Origin: a virus
Length of the DNA stretch: 34,090 nucleotides
Direction: 5' to 3' (one strand)
IMG/VR virus record: IMGVR_UViG_3300046004_002200
Location: 1-34,090 of that record
The position numbers and the translations under genes are program-made. The notes below the pieces were generated by a model. That model did not search any database. It was not told the DNA's origin and was given only the letters and a program-made list of their open reading frames with translations. Shown here piece by piece: positions 6,153-13,001 of this stretch (positions are counted from its first letter, which is position 1; each line of letters starts with the position of its first letter).

Positions 6153-8372
6153 TTACAGGAGGCTGGTGGAGTCGAGTTCGTCGGCCTGTTGCAGTGCCTC
6201 TGCACGGGTCTTGCCGGCGTCGGCCGTGCCGACCTCGGCGGCGATGCCCTGGGCGAGCGCCAGATGGCCGGCATGGGGCTTGCAGGCCACGTGGGCGGGC
6301 GTCTGGGCGAGCTTGGCGGAAAGTCCCTGCCGCTCGGGCTTGGGGCCTGTGGCGGCCTTATCTCCGGTCGAGGCGGTGCCTCTGAGTTCCCCTACGGGTG
6401 TGGAGTGAGCGGCAGGTAAGTGTTTCACCGGCGAGACCCGCACGGGCTCGGCGATGCCGGCCTCGATCTGCAGGCGCACGTTGTGGGCGTTGTCGTCGGC
6501 CAGCTGGCGGTCCTCGGCGGCGTGGCGCTCGCGCAGGGGGCCGGTCACGCACGCATGGATCAGGCGCGAGACCTCGGCCTGCTCGGCGCCGATGGCCTCC
6601 TGGTCGCGGATGTCGATGCGGGTGCGGCTGCTCACCGGGCCGACGTAGCGGCCCTGCAGGTCGGTGACGTGCAGGATGTGCGGCCGGGTGGCGTCGAAGT
6701 AGCCGAGCAGCTCGGTGCCCTCGGGCAGGCGCATGGCGGGCGAGTCGGCGTCGGCGAAGGTGAAGCCCTTGCCCTGGTGCACGAAGGCGAGGCGGTGATT
6801 CTGCAGCTTCACCTTGCGCGGGGTGAGGAGCAGCATGGCGAGCAGCAGCTCGGCCACGGGCTGCAGGCCGGCCGTGGTGAGCAGGCGGGCGCGGCGCTCG
6901 CGGGGGCTCTCCATCACGCCGACGGGCGTGCAGGCGAGGATCTGCGCGGGCTCCAGCAGCGCCAGGCTGGACTGGTCGGCGAGCTTCGTGCTGCCGGGCA
7001 GCTGGAAGAGCACGCGCTCGTCGAAGCCCTGCAGGCGGTGGTCGGTGCGCTCCTCCATGCGCTGGAAGATCCGCTCGTAGGCGGCGAGGAACTGGTCGAC
7101 GGTGAGGAAGGGCACGCGCAGCTGCTCGGCGATCTCGGGGGTGATGGCGTCCTGGTTGAGGAGCTTCTCGGTGTAGAGGACCTTCGCCTCCAGGTCGGCG
7201 GGCTTGAGCTGGTAGGTGGCGCCCTTCTGGCCGGGCAGGGCACCCGCCGTCGAGTGCATCAGGCGGAACATCGACTCAATCCAGGGCTTTTCCCAGGGCT
7301 TGCCACCGCCCTGCACGAAGCCGTTGCGCAGGGTCTTCTCGTGGATCAGGCCGGTGCGGGCCACCTGCACGCCGAGGAGCAGCTCCAGCGACAGCTCGAA
7401 GTCGCCGGTGATGGCCGCGCCGCCGTTCTCGCAGAGGATGGTGACGTTGTAGTTCGCGGGCCGGCCGAAGATGCGGAACACCTCGTAGAGCAGGCCCTGC
7501 ACGTCGGCGCGGGTGAGGGATTGCTTCTTGCCCTCATCGTCGGTGAAGCGGGGCTTGAGGCCGATGGCGAGCTTGGTGCGCGTGGCGGCGTCGATGGCCA
7601 CCAGCCCGGCGCAGCGCACGATCTGGCGGCGCTTGGTCTCGGGGTTCCAGGTGAGCACGAGCTGGTCGGTCTCGAAGTCGTCGATCACGATCAGCTCCAT
7701 GAAGCGCAGCTGGGAGAGGTCGCGCATGACGTGCGGCAGGTAGCGCTTGGCGGCGGCGTAGCCCCGGCGCTTGAGGGCGCGCTCGGCGCGGCTGCTCTGC
7801 TGGTCGTAGAGGTTGCTCTCGCTCCAGCCGGGGGGATAGAAATTGAAGGGGAAGCGCTCCGGCACCTCCTCCAGTGGGAAGGTGGAGCGGAAGTATTCGC
7901 GCCAGGTGCCGTAGCCGGCGATCGAGGCGCCCTCGCTCCACTCGGTGCGCAGCGCGGTCATGGCGGCGCGGGCGGAGACGGCGTTGCACTCGATGCGGCG
8001 GCGCACCTCCTGGACGAAGTCGGCCGGCAGCTTCTGCGGGCCGCGGTAGATCTTGGCGAGCTTGAGCCAGCCGGTGCCCTTGAGCATCTTCTCGGCCGCG
8101 AGGAAGGCGTAGTAGAGCCGCACGATGCTCGTGCCGCTGAGGTAGCCGTGGGCCGCGCTCAGGCGCCCGGCGGCGGCCACGATACCCTCGGGGGCGACGG
8201 TCATCTCCTGGAAGAACGCGATCAGGAGAGAGACGCGCTTCTGCTGGTCGAGCGAGAGGCGGCAGTAGACCTCGTAGTGCTCGGCGGGCACGACGGTGGC
8301 GACGTGCGCGGGCATGAGCAGGCCGGAGATGGCGGCGGCGGCGGCGGGGATGATGGCTGTTTCTGGGCTCAT
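6153..8372 (-). CDS. MuA-like DDE transposase
   Basis: 739 aa, somewhat longer than Mu A. Residues ~40-180 are helical and probably bind the phage ends. The catalytic RNase H-like core has VIDDFETD (D231/D232), ILCENGGAAI (E315 where an Asp is expected) and KPWIESMFR (E366, the third acidic residue). Spacing and context identify the DDE core, but the second position reads GAG (Glu). A beta-rich C-terminal part (~505-580, with GTELLGYFDATRP and LHVTDLQGRYVGPV) resembles the MuA C-terminal domain. The last ~150 residues are charged and Ala-rich and may contact the ATPase. It carries out strand transfer for integration and replicative transposition. Confidence 0.92.
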   Translation of the reverse strand: MSPETAIIPAAAAAISGLLMPAHVATVVPAEHYEVYCRLSLDQQKRVSLLIAFFQEMTVAPEGIVAAAGRLSAAHGYLSGTSIVRLYYAFLAAEKMLKGTGWLKLAKIYRGPQKLPADFVQEVRRRIECNAVSARAAMTALRTEWSEGASIAGYGTWREYFRSTFPLEEVPERFPFNFYPPGWSESNLYDQQSSRAERALKRRGYAAAKRYLPHVMRDLSQLRFMELIVIDDFETDQLVLTWNPETKRRQIVRCAGLVAIDAATRTKLAIGLKPRFTDDEGKKQSLTRADVQGLLYEVFRIFGRPANYNVTILCENGGAAITGDFELSLELLLGVQVARTGLIHEKTLRNGFVQGGGKPWEKPWIESMFRLMHSTAGALPGQKGATYQLKPADLEAKVLYTEKLLNQDAITPEIAEQLRVPFLTVDQFLAAYERIFQRMEERTDHRLQGFDERVLFQLPGSTKLADQSSLALLEPAQILACTPVGVMESPRERRARLLTTAGLQPVAELLLAMLLLTPRKVKLQNHRLAFVHQGKGFTFADADSPAMRLPEGTELLGYFDATRPHILHVTDLQGRYVGPVSSRTRIDIRDQEAIGAEQAEVSRLIHACVTGPLRERHAAEDRQLADDNAHNVRLQIEAGIAEPVRVSPVKHLPAAHSTPVGELRGTASTGDKAATGPKPERQGLSAKLAQTPAHVACKPHAGHLALAQGIAAEVGTADAGKTRAEALQQADELDSTSLL

Positions 8373-8385
8373 GAGGGTGGCGGGG

Positions 8386-9102
8386 TTACTTGCGCTGGAG
8401 GCTGGCGCGGGCCTTGCGGAAATCCTCGGTGATGTCGTCGAGCTGCTTTTCGAGGGAGCTGATCTGCGCGGCGGTGAAGCGCTTCAGGGTGTCGGGGTCG
8501 GTGACGGTGCGGCGGAGATTGAGCACCCACTCGGCGGTGTCCTGGAGGAGCGTGTTGTCGTCGGCCGGCAGGGCAGCCAGGGCGGCGGCGGGGGAAGCGG
8601 ATGCGCTGCCGCCCGATCCGTTCTTGATGCCGTGGTCGCGGAGCAGCTCGGCCAGTGAGGCCTCACCGCAGAAGGCATCGAGCTTCTTGACGAGCTTGGC
8701 GGCGGCACCCGTGGCGCAGTCGAGGTCGAGCACCAGCCCGCCGGCGGGCAGCGCCTGCAGCTCGGGCGCGGTGGGCTTCGAGGTGTCGACGAAGGCTAGG
8801 GCGAGGCGCATGTAGTAGCTCGCGTTCACCTGGGCGGTGCCCTTGGACCAGAACTTTAACTCGGTTAAAGTTTCATGGAGCCAGGGGGTCCACTGGCCCC
8901 GCGGAAGGGAGGCCTTGATCGCGTGAAGCATGAGGCCCACGGCGACGGCACGGCGCGGCGTCATGCGCTCCTGGCGGGCGATCTCGTCGATCTGGCTGGC
9001 GACGATCTTCTGCCATTTGGCGATGTCGCCTTTCTGGGCGGGGGGTAGGGCCGTGCCGTCGAGCAGCACGAGCGCGGAGGTAGCTTTGAAATTTCCTTTC
9101 AT
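8386..9102 (-). CDS. DUF3102-like early protein upstream of the transposase
   Basis: 238 aa. Residues ~50-105 (RRAVAVGLMLHAIKASLPRGQWTPWLHETL followed by YYMRLALAF) follow the pattern of DUF3102-type proteins, which often accompany ParB-like or replication proteins in phages and plasmids. A low-complexity Ala/Ser/Gly linker lies near residues 160-180, and the C-terminus is a charged coiled-coil-like helix. It is coupled by ATGA to the gene before it and ends 13 bases before the transposase start. A DNA-binding or regulatory function is inferred. The coding sequence contains a perfect AT-rich palindrome, described separately. Confidence 0.75.
   Translation of the reverse strand: MKGNFKATSALVLLDGTALPPAQKGDIAKWQKIVASQIDEIARQERMTPRRAVAVGLMLHAIKASLPRGQWTPWLHETLTELKFWSKGTAQVNASYYMRLALAFVDTSKPTAPELQALPAGGLVLDLDCATGAAAKLVKKLDAFCGEASLAELLRDHGIKNGSGGSASASPAAALAALPADDNTLLQDTAEWVLNLRRTVTDPDTLKRFTAAQISSLEKQLDDITEDFRKARASLQRK
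8852..8872. promoter_or_regulatory. AT-rich perfect palindrome inside the DUF3102-like gene
   Basis: AACTTTAAC at 8852-8860 and GTTAAAGTT at 8864-8872 form 9 bp perfect arms around a 3 bp centre. It is an AT-rich island in a GC-rich gene, about 480 bp upstream of the transposase start. It could be an operator, an internal promoter control site or a transposase/enhancer site. Codon constraint alone would not require such symmetry. Confidence 0.35.
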
Positions 9103-9371
9103 GAGAGGGGGTTCCCCGGCTGCGCGTCGATGGTGACCAAGGAACCTGCCAGGCCCTCAGCGTTTGCAGTTGCCGGCGCAGCCGGGGAATTGAGTGCCGC
9201 CCGTTCCTGCTGGAACATGGCGAGCTGCTGGCGGGCGAGCACGCACCGGGCGTGGAAGTTGCCCTGCTCGACGAGCTGCTCGGGCGTGAGGACCTCGCGC
9301 ATCAGCTCATACAGGCGGAGCTTCTCCTCCTGGTTGCGGATCAGGCCGCGCAGCTGGAGGGCGGTCCTCAT
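9099..9371 (-). CDS. hypothetical small early protein
   Basis: 90 aa from the ATG at 9371, which overlaps the preceding stop by ATGA. A much longer in-frame reading upstream is rejected because it covers two better genes. The first 60 residues are helical and charged (RNQEEKLRLYELMREVLTPEQ, then FHARCVLARQQLAMFQQER), suggesting a coiled coil. The tail is Ala/Pro-rich. Function not recognised. Confidence 0.65.
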   Translation of the reverse strand: MRTALQLRGLIRNQEEKLRLYELMREVLTPEQLVEQGNFHARCVLARQQLAMFQQERAALNSPAAPATANAEGLAGSLVTIDAQPGNPLS

Positions 9372-9697
9372 GTGGCCAGGCTCTCCTTGAGTTCGCGGAT
9401 CAGCTCGATGCGCACGCTGCGCGGCAGCTGGTGGATGAACTCCCGCATCTGCGGGGCCGGGCCGGTGAGGCGGGCGACGCAGAAGGCACGGTAGGCCTCG
9501 ATCGCTACGCGGCAGTTGCGGCGATTCACGCCCTTGCTCTTGCCGTCGATGGCGACCAGCTCGCCCTGCTCCACCAGGTTGAGGATGTGCTGGGGCGTGT
9601 AACGCAGCTTCTGCGCGATCTGGTCGACCGTGAGGATGGTGAACCCCTCGAAGTCGAGCGATGCGAACGGGAAGGCTAGCTGCGTCACGGCGGTCAT
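9368..9697 (-). CDS. MerR/excisionase-type HTH protein
   Basis: 109 aa. Residues ~20-65 (LTVDQIAQKLRYTPQHILNLVEQ, then GELVAIDGKSKGVNRRNCRV) have the helix-turn-helix plus wing pattern of the MerR/Xis-like 'helix-turn-helix domain 17' group: a sensing helix, a recognition helix and a basic wing. The C-terminus is helical. It probably binds DNA and may tune early transcription or transposition. It is coupled by ATGA on both sides. Confidence 0.75.
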   Translation of the reverse strand: MTAVTQLAFPFASLDFEGFTILTVDQIAQKLRYTPQHILNLVEQGELVAIDGKSKGVNRRNCRVAIEAYRAFCVARLTGPAPQMREFIHQLPRSVRIELIRELKESLAT

Positions 9698-9969
9698 GAC
9701 TGGAAAGGGTGGCGTGTGCCCATGCTCTCGGGTCGGCCATACCAGGCGGCACGGCGGGCCTCCTGCTCGGGGGTGAAGGCCGGCGGCACGGTGAAGCCGG
9801 CCGCTTCAAGCGCTTCGCGATTCAGCGAGGAGCCTGCGGCGTAGAGCTTGCCGTCGATCACGACGGGCGCGGTGAGGTTCCACAGCTCGAAGTCGGGCAT
9901 GAGCCCGGCGCAGTGCTGGGTGCCGATAAACTTCGCGGGTGCGAGCGGGCGGTCGGCAATCGTGTTCAT
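9694..9969 (-). CDS. hypothetical small early protein
   Basis: 91 aa, not recognised. It is soluble, with PVVIDGKLYAAGSSLNREAL near the centre, and a C-terminal FTPEQEARRAAWYG helix. The start overlaps the preceding stop by ATGA, and its stop overlaps the HTH gene start. It is kept because coupling is continuous through it. No functional clue. Confidence 0.65.
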   Translation of the reverse strand: MNTIADRPLAPAKFIGTQHCAGLMPDFELWNLTAPVVIDGKLYAAGSSLNREALEAAGFTVPPAFTPEQEARRAAWYGRPESMGTRHPFQS

Positions 9970-10187
9970 GGTTTTCTCCCTCCGCTTCCGGTGAGAATGG
10001 ACTTGAGCATCATCTGGTGCCGCCGCGCCTCGCGCATGTGGTGCAGGGTCTGCGCCGCGATCTCGGCTTCCTTGGTGTCGAACGTCACGGCGATCGCCGC
10101 GAGGATCGCCTCGCGCTCCTGCTCGGTCGTGGTCGATTCGTCGGCGTGCCGATAGGCAACGCTCAGGGCTGTGTGCAGTTCAGACAC
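9966..10187 (-). CDS. hypothetical small helical early protein
   Basis: 73 aa with a GTG start at 10187, supported by a strong AAGGAGGT ribosome binding site 6 bases upstream, one of the few good sites in this operon. That site lies within the end of the Cro/Ner-like gene, which overlaps it by 8 bases. The protein is acidic then basic and helical (TTEQEREAILAAIAV, then HHMREARRHQMMLKSIL). Function unknown. Confidence 0.7.
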   Translation of the reverse strand: MSELHTALSVAYRHADESTTTEQEREAILAAIAVTFDTKEAEIAAQTLHHMREARRHQMMLKSILTGSGGRKP

Positions 10188-10356
10188 CGAGCACCTCCTT
10201 GACCTTGGCGAGGACCTTCGGATTGCGGCCGTGATTCACGGCCCGCGAGACGCTTTCGCGAGGCCGCTCAACCTTTCTGGCCAGCTCGGTCATCGACAGT
10301 TCTAGAGCGAGGCGGCGCTGGTGGAGGAAAATGCGGGCTTGCTTTTGGGGCGTCAT
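10180..10356 (-). CDS. Cro/Ner-like early regulator (XRE-type HTH)
   Basis: 58 aa from the ATG at 10356. A longer reading to 10419 would run through the operator region and is disfavoured. The HTH lies at residues ~20-45: LSMTELARKVERPRESVSRAVNHG, typical of Cro/C1/XRE proteins that bind palindromes as dimers. It is the first gene of the leftward early operon and faces the rightward repressor, the usual Cro- or Ner-type position. It likely binds the GTCACA/TGTGAC sites just upstream to limit early transcription. Confidence 0.8.
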   Translation of the reverse strand: MTPQKQARIFLHQRRLALELSMTELARKVERPRESVSRAVNHGRNPKVLAKVKEVLGV

Positions 10357-10440
10357 GGGACTTGGTTCAAGGTCACAGATGTGACGCGAGGTCACACATT
10401 GCAACAACAAAAGTGCCACAAAATCAAAAAACTGTGACCC
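10357..10440. promoter_or_regulatory. divergent early/repressor control region with operator half-sites
   Basis: The space between the Cro/Ner-like gene and the repressor is AT-richer than its surroundings. It carries a 14 bp palindrome with arms GTCACA and TGTGAC at 10372-10385, a further GTCACA at 10391-10396 and a TGTGAC at 10433-10438. Leftward and rightward early promoters must lie here, but I cannot name convincing -35/-10 boxes. The repeated half-sites are the probable targets of the repressor and the Cro/Ner-like protein. Confidence 0.7.
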
Positions 10441-10919
10441 CTTGGGCGGAGCGCTTATTGGCGCTCCGAAAGAAGCTGCGTTGGGACCAGGACGAGATGG
10501 GCCGCTTCATTGGCAGAGGCCGCGAATGGGTGTCCCGTTTGGAGAATGGGAAGGGCGAGTTTTCCGACTACGTCATGCTCAAGGTGGCCGAGCTGGAGCG
10601 CATGCAGTCACATCACGGCGATGTGACGTATGATCAAGCCATGCATTCCTCTGCCCCGCCCGACAGCGTGGTGCGCGAAGACCGATCAGAGCTGCCGGAC
10701 CCTGCGCAGATATTGCAGGAAAGCATCACCCAGCACATGGTCGGGCTGCTTCGTGCCGCGGGCGATGATGTGCAGCGCCTGGGCTGGATCGCCGAGCAGC
10801 TGCGGCAACAAGTGGCCGAGCCGCCCTCGTGGGGCTTGCATCGCCGCGTGATCGAGGAAGCCACGCGGCAGGATGCCGCCGCTCACTCCTCTCGCAAGAC
10901 TTTGGGCAAGGCCGGATGA
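10413..10919 (+). CDS. XRE-family phage repressor
   Basis: 168 aa from a GTG at 10413; a TTG at 10362 or a GTG at 10434 are alternatives, and no good ribosome site decides. The HTH spans about residues 12-50: WAERLLALRKKLRWDQDEMGRF, then GRGREWVSRLENGKG, an XRE pattern. The C-terminal part (PAQILQESITQHMVGLLRA, then an Arg/Gln-rich helix) may oligomerise. No RecA-type self-cleavage Ser/Lys domain is evident, so induction would work differently from lambda CI. It is divergent from the early operon and carries an operator-like palindrome inside its own gene. Confidence 0.8.
   Translation: MPQNQKTVTPWAERLLALRKKLRWDQDEMGRFIGRGREWVSRLENGKGEFSDYVMLKVAELERMQSHHGDVTYDQAMHSSAPPDSVVREDRSELPDPAQILQESITQHMVGLLRAAGDDVQRLGWIAEQLRQQVAEPPSWGLHRRVIEEATRQDAAAHSSRKTLGKAG
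10607..10627. promoter_or_regulatory. large operator-like palindrome inside the repressor gene
   Basis: Arms GTCACATC (10607-10614) and GATGTGAC (10620-10627) are perfect 8 bp inverse repeats around 5 bases. The outer six bases match the half-sites in the divergent control region, so the same protein probably binds both places. It lies ~235 bp from the intergenic palindrome, compatible with looping or with autoregulatory roadblocking. Confidence 0.6.
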
Positions 10920-11086
10920 ACTCTCTGGCAAAACTCACACCGCTGGCCCTCGGCGGTTCGCTCGATTTGTTTTATCATGCCATAGGCGAGGCGGGCGAAA
11001 TCCTCCGCCTTGCGGCAACCATGGAATTGATCACGCAGCTTGACGGGGAACGGCACCACCTTGGCGTCTTCGGGGAGGTCTGACAT
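10883..11086 (-). CDS. small hypothetical protein with CxxC motif
   Basis: 67 aa on the minus strand, converging on the repressor and overlapping its 3' end by 37 bases. The sequence looks coding: AKVVPFPVKLRDQFHG, helical KAEDFARLAYGMIKQIE, then CEFCQRVH, which with a nearby His could bind zinc. It lies outside the early operon, so it may be expressed from the lysogen. Not recognised; no promoter identified. Confidence 0.55.
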   Translation of the reverse strand: MSDLPEDAKVVPFPVKLRDQFHGCRKAEDFARLAYGMIKQIERTAEGQRCEFCQRVHPALPKVLREE

Positions 11087-11190
11087 GGGAATCGATGTTC
11101 ATTGGCCCGTTACTGTTTGGTTGATTTGGCGAGAGTTAGTCTTGCCTGAGATCGGTTGTTTGCATTCCGAGAACAGCATCTGCTCCGTGA

Positions 11191-11550
11191 GTGTCCAGCC
11201 CAGGGAGAAGAACTCCACTCAAAGTATTGCCGCTAATCGCGGCGAACATATCGGCGCGCATCGCGCAGCTCAACCTCACCGCGAGCGGATACGTCTCGAT
11301 TCTTTTCTGGAACCAGCAGCAGGCCCCTGTCCGTCTGCAGGCCGAGCCCGATTCACCGCAGATGATCCGCGTCAACCTTGGGATCTCCTGGCGCAAGGGT
11401 CTTCGATCAAGCGCTCGACGGTTGGCCAGGGAGTCAGGCCTCAGCGTGAACGCGCTGGCCGAAGCACTCATCGCTCGGGATCTGCGCTCACCAGAGTCGC
11501 CATTGGTCATCCTGCCCGCACGCGGCACGACAAAACCACGGCTACGCTGA
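11191..11550 (+). CDS. hypothetical protein, CopG/HTH-like C-terminus
   Basis: 119 aa from a GTG at 11191; the start is uncertain and no strong ribosome site is seen. Residues 20-60 (RIAQLNLTASGYVSILFWNQ) look beta-rich and folded. The C-terminal ARRLARESGLSVNALAEALI resembles a ribbon-helix-helix or HTH segment, as in small regulators. It lies in the accessory stretch between repressor and late genes. Its role is not recognised. Confidence 0.5.
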   Translation: MSSPGRRTPLKVLPLIAANISARIAQLNLTASGYVSILFWNQQQAPVRLQAEPDSPQMIRVNLGISWRKGLRSSARRLARESGLSVNALAEALIARDLRSPESPLVILPARGTTKPRLR

Positions 11551-11578
11551 ATACCGCTAACCACGGGAGACTGCCATC

Positions 11579-11980
11579 ATGAAACCGCATGCTACGCCCT
11601 CATCCGAATATCAGCCGCCGGCTCATGTTGGCGTGCTTCAGTTGCTGAGTCTGCTGGGCTTTGTCGCCGGCCTCTTCTGGATCGTGACCAGCAAAATGGA
11701 GACAGAGCAATTGGCCTTTGGCCTCGGGTCGGTCATCGGCTCGATGTATCTGTGGATCTTCTCGGCTGTCGCAGGCAACGCGGCCCGCGCCGCCTGGCAG
11801 ACTGCCCGCACGGCCTACGAGCTGCGGCCCGTCATCGAGGAGATGAAGAGCCAGCTGGAGCAGCGTGAGAAGCGCGAGGCCAAGGCCCGCGCCGAGCAGG
11901 AGGCGGAGATCCGCCGCGTGCTCACCGCGCAGCACCTGGCACAAGAAGCCAACGAGCAGCCCGATGCTGGACCATCATGA
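11579..11980 (+). CDS. two-TM membrane protein with cytoplasmic coiled coil
   Basis: 133 aa with a GGGAGA ribosome site before the ATG. Two hydrophobic segments (residues ~19-37 and ~46-66) are joined by a short charged turn, followed by a long Glu/Lys/Arg-rich helix (EEMKSQLEQREKREAKARAEQEAEIRR) likely to form a coiled coil. It overlaps the next gene by 4 bases. It could be a holin-like, exclusion or cargo protein of the lysogen; there is no specific signature. Confidence 0.6.
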   Translation: MKPHATPSSEYQPPAHVGVLQLLSLLGFVAGLFWIVTSKMETEQLAFGLGSVIGSMYLWIFSAVAGNAARAAWQTARTAYELRPVIEEMKSQLEQREKREAKARAEQEAEIRRVLTAQHLAQEANEQPDAGPS

Positions 11981-12519
11981 AAACGTTTATCCTCATGCTC
12001 GTCGCCGCCGGCGCTCTGCTGGCCGCTCCACCCCAGACTCCCGAGCGGAAAGAGAAGGAACGCATTCTTGCTGCTATCGCCCCGCTGCAAACCCGAGAGG
12101 CTCAGATTGCCCGCAGCCAGGATGGCCTATTGATTCACAGATGGCAGGAGGCGGATGGGAGTATGCTCTACGTGCAGATCAAGAACATCACGGCCTCGCA
12201 GCTGATCTTCGACTATCACCAGCTGCGCGCTGTGCAGTTGGACACTGGCGTGATCGTGCAGGCAGGGAACGTCCATTTTCTCCCGCGTGAGGATGCGAGC
12301 TATGTGATCCCGCCTGGAAAGGCTTGCTCGTTCAAAGTTGAATTCAGCGGGGGCCGCGTGATCGCTGCGCTGAGCTGGGCCGAGTGTGAGAAGTGGACGG
12401 CCATCACCGGCGAAGTGTTTGACACGCCAGCGGCGGCCGTGTCGGAGATCAGAAAAGCATTGGTCCGCACGCATCGCACAGCGAAGGAGATCAACAAGCT
12501 CGATCCCTTCCGGCAGTAG
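11977..12519 (+). CDS. secreted hypothetical protein
   Basis: 180 aa with a clear signal peptide: basic start, hydrophobic residues 4-14, and Ala-rich cleavage region LLAAPPQ. The mature part looks like a beta-sandwich around residues 55-125 (LYVQIKNITASQLIFDY, then VIPPGKACSFKVEFSGG) with a helical C-terminus. It starts by ATGA overlap with the membrane protein gene, so the two probably work together in the envelope. Family not recognised. It may be a lysogenic conversion gene because it lies outside both main operons. Confidence 0.6.
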   Translation: MKTFILMLVAAGALLAAPPQTPERKEKERILAAIAPLQTREAQIARSQDGLLIHRWQEADGSMLYVQIKNITASQLIFDYHQLRAVQLDTGVIVQAGNVHFLPREDASYVIPPGKACSFKVEFSGGRVIAALSWAECEKWTAITGEVFDTPAAAVSEIRKALVRTHRTAKEINKLDPFRQ

Positions 12520-12638
12520 CCCGAGCAGAAATAGGCTAATCGAGACAACCGGGACAATGGTGCAGTAGGCCCCCGAGCGGCTTTGCTTTATCGTCGGCGT
12601 GCTTGAGCCACCCGACATTACGTATCATCGCATTTTCT

Positions 12639-12659
12639 CCCGCCCGCGTCAACGGCGGG
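12639..12659 (+). other. GC-rich hairpin before the late operon
   Basis: CCCGCC (12639-12644) and GGCGGG (12654-12659) can pair around 9 bases. It lies in the leader before the HTH gene. It is not followed by a T run, so it is a weak terminator; it could be attenuator-like or part of the leader. Confidence 0.3.
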
Positions 12660-12716
12660 ATTTGCATTCTCCCGCTTCAGGCGAGCGCCAACGGGGAGAT
12701 CGTCGGCAGCATCGAG

Positions 12717-13001
12717 ATGATGCGGGCCGCGGCCGAGTCGATCCTCGCGGCCACCGGCCCGTCGCCGGCTCCGCTGCCGAAGATCCGCAAGGCCTACACG
12801 CTGCAGCGGTCGAAGCTCAACGCCGCCACCCTGGCAAAATATCAGGGCATTGCCGCCCAGGTTGAAAGCGGTGCGGCCACCTGGACCGAGGCCTGCGCCG
12901 CGGCCGGCGTCAATCGCTCCACCGTTTATCAGTGGCATTTCCGCCAGCAGGCCAAGGCCCGCGCCGCCGCGGCGAAACGGAAGGTAATGCCCCTGCCATG
13001 A
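12717..13001 (+). CDS. small HTH protein, candidate late regulator
   Basis: 94 aa if it starts at the ATG at 12717; a TTG at 12603 would give 132 aa, but that extension is poorly folded-looking and spans a GC hairpin. The C-terminal half has a Trp-containing helix-turn-helix: TWTEACAAAGVNRSTVYQWHF, then a basic Ala/Arg/Lys tail. As the first gene of the late cluster it may be a Mor/C-type activator by position, although the sequence resembles HTH_23-type folds more. Its stop overlaps the next start by ATGA. Confidence 0.6.
   Translation: MMRAAAESILAATGPSPAPLPKIRKAYTLQRSKLNAATLAKYQGIAAQVESGAATWTEACAAAGVNRSTVYQWHFRQQAKARAAAAKRKVMPLP

Noticed and set aside
4745-8432. Long plus-strand open frames opposite the transposase and ATPase genes
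   Set aside because: They are Gly/Ala/Val/Leu/Arg-rich mirror products of GC-rich codon use with no motifs, and overlap two well-supported genes completely.
11136-11564. Minus-strand 142-codon frame in the accessory region
   Set aside because: Composition looks like antisense noise; the plus-strand frame 11191-11550 is more protein-like.
11040-11582. Plus-strand 180-codon frame in the accessory region
   Set aside because: Arg/Pro/Ser-rich with no fold pattern; it overlaps the better frame at 11191-11550 in another register.
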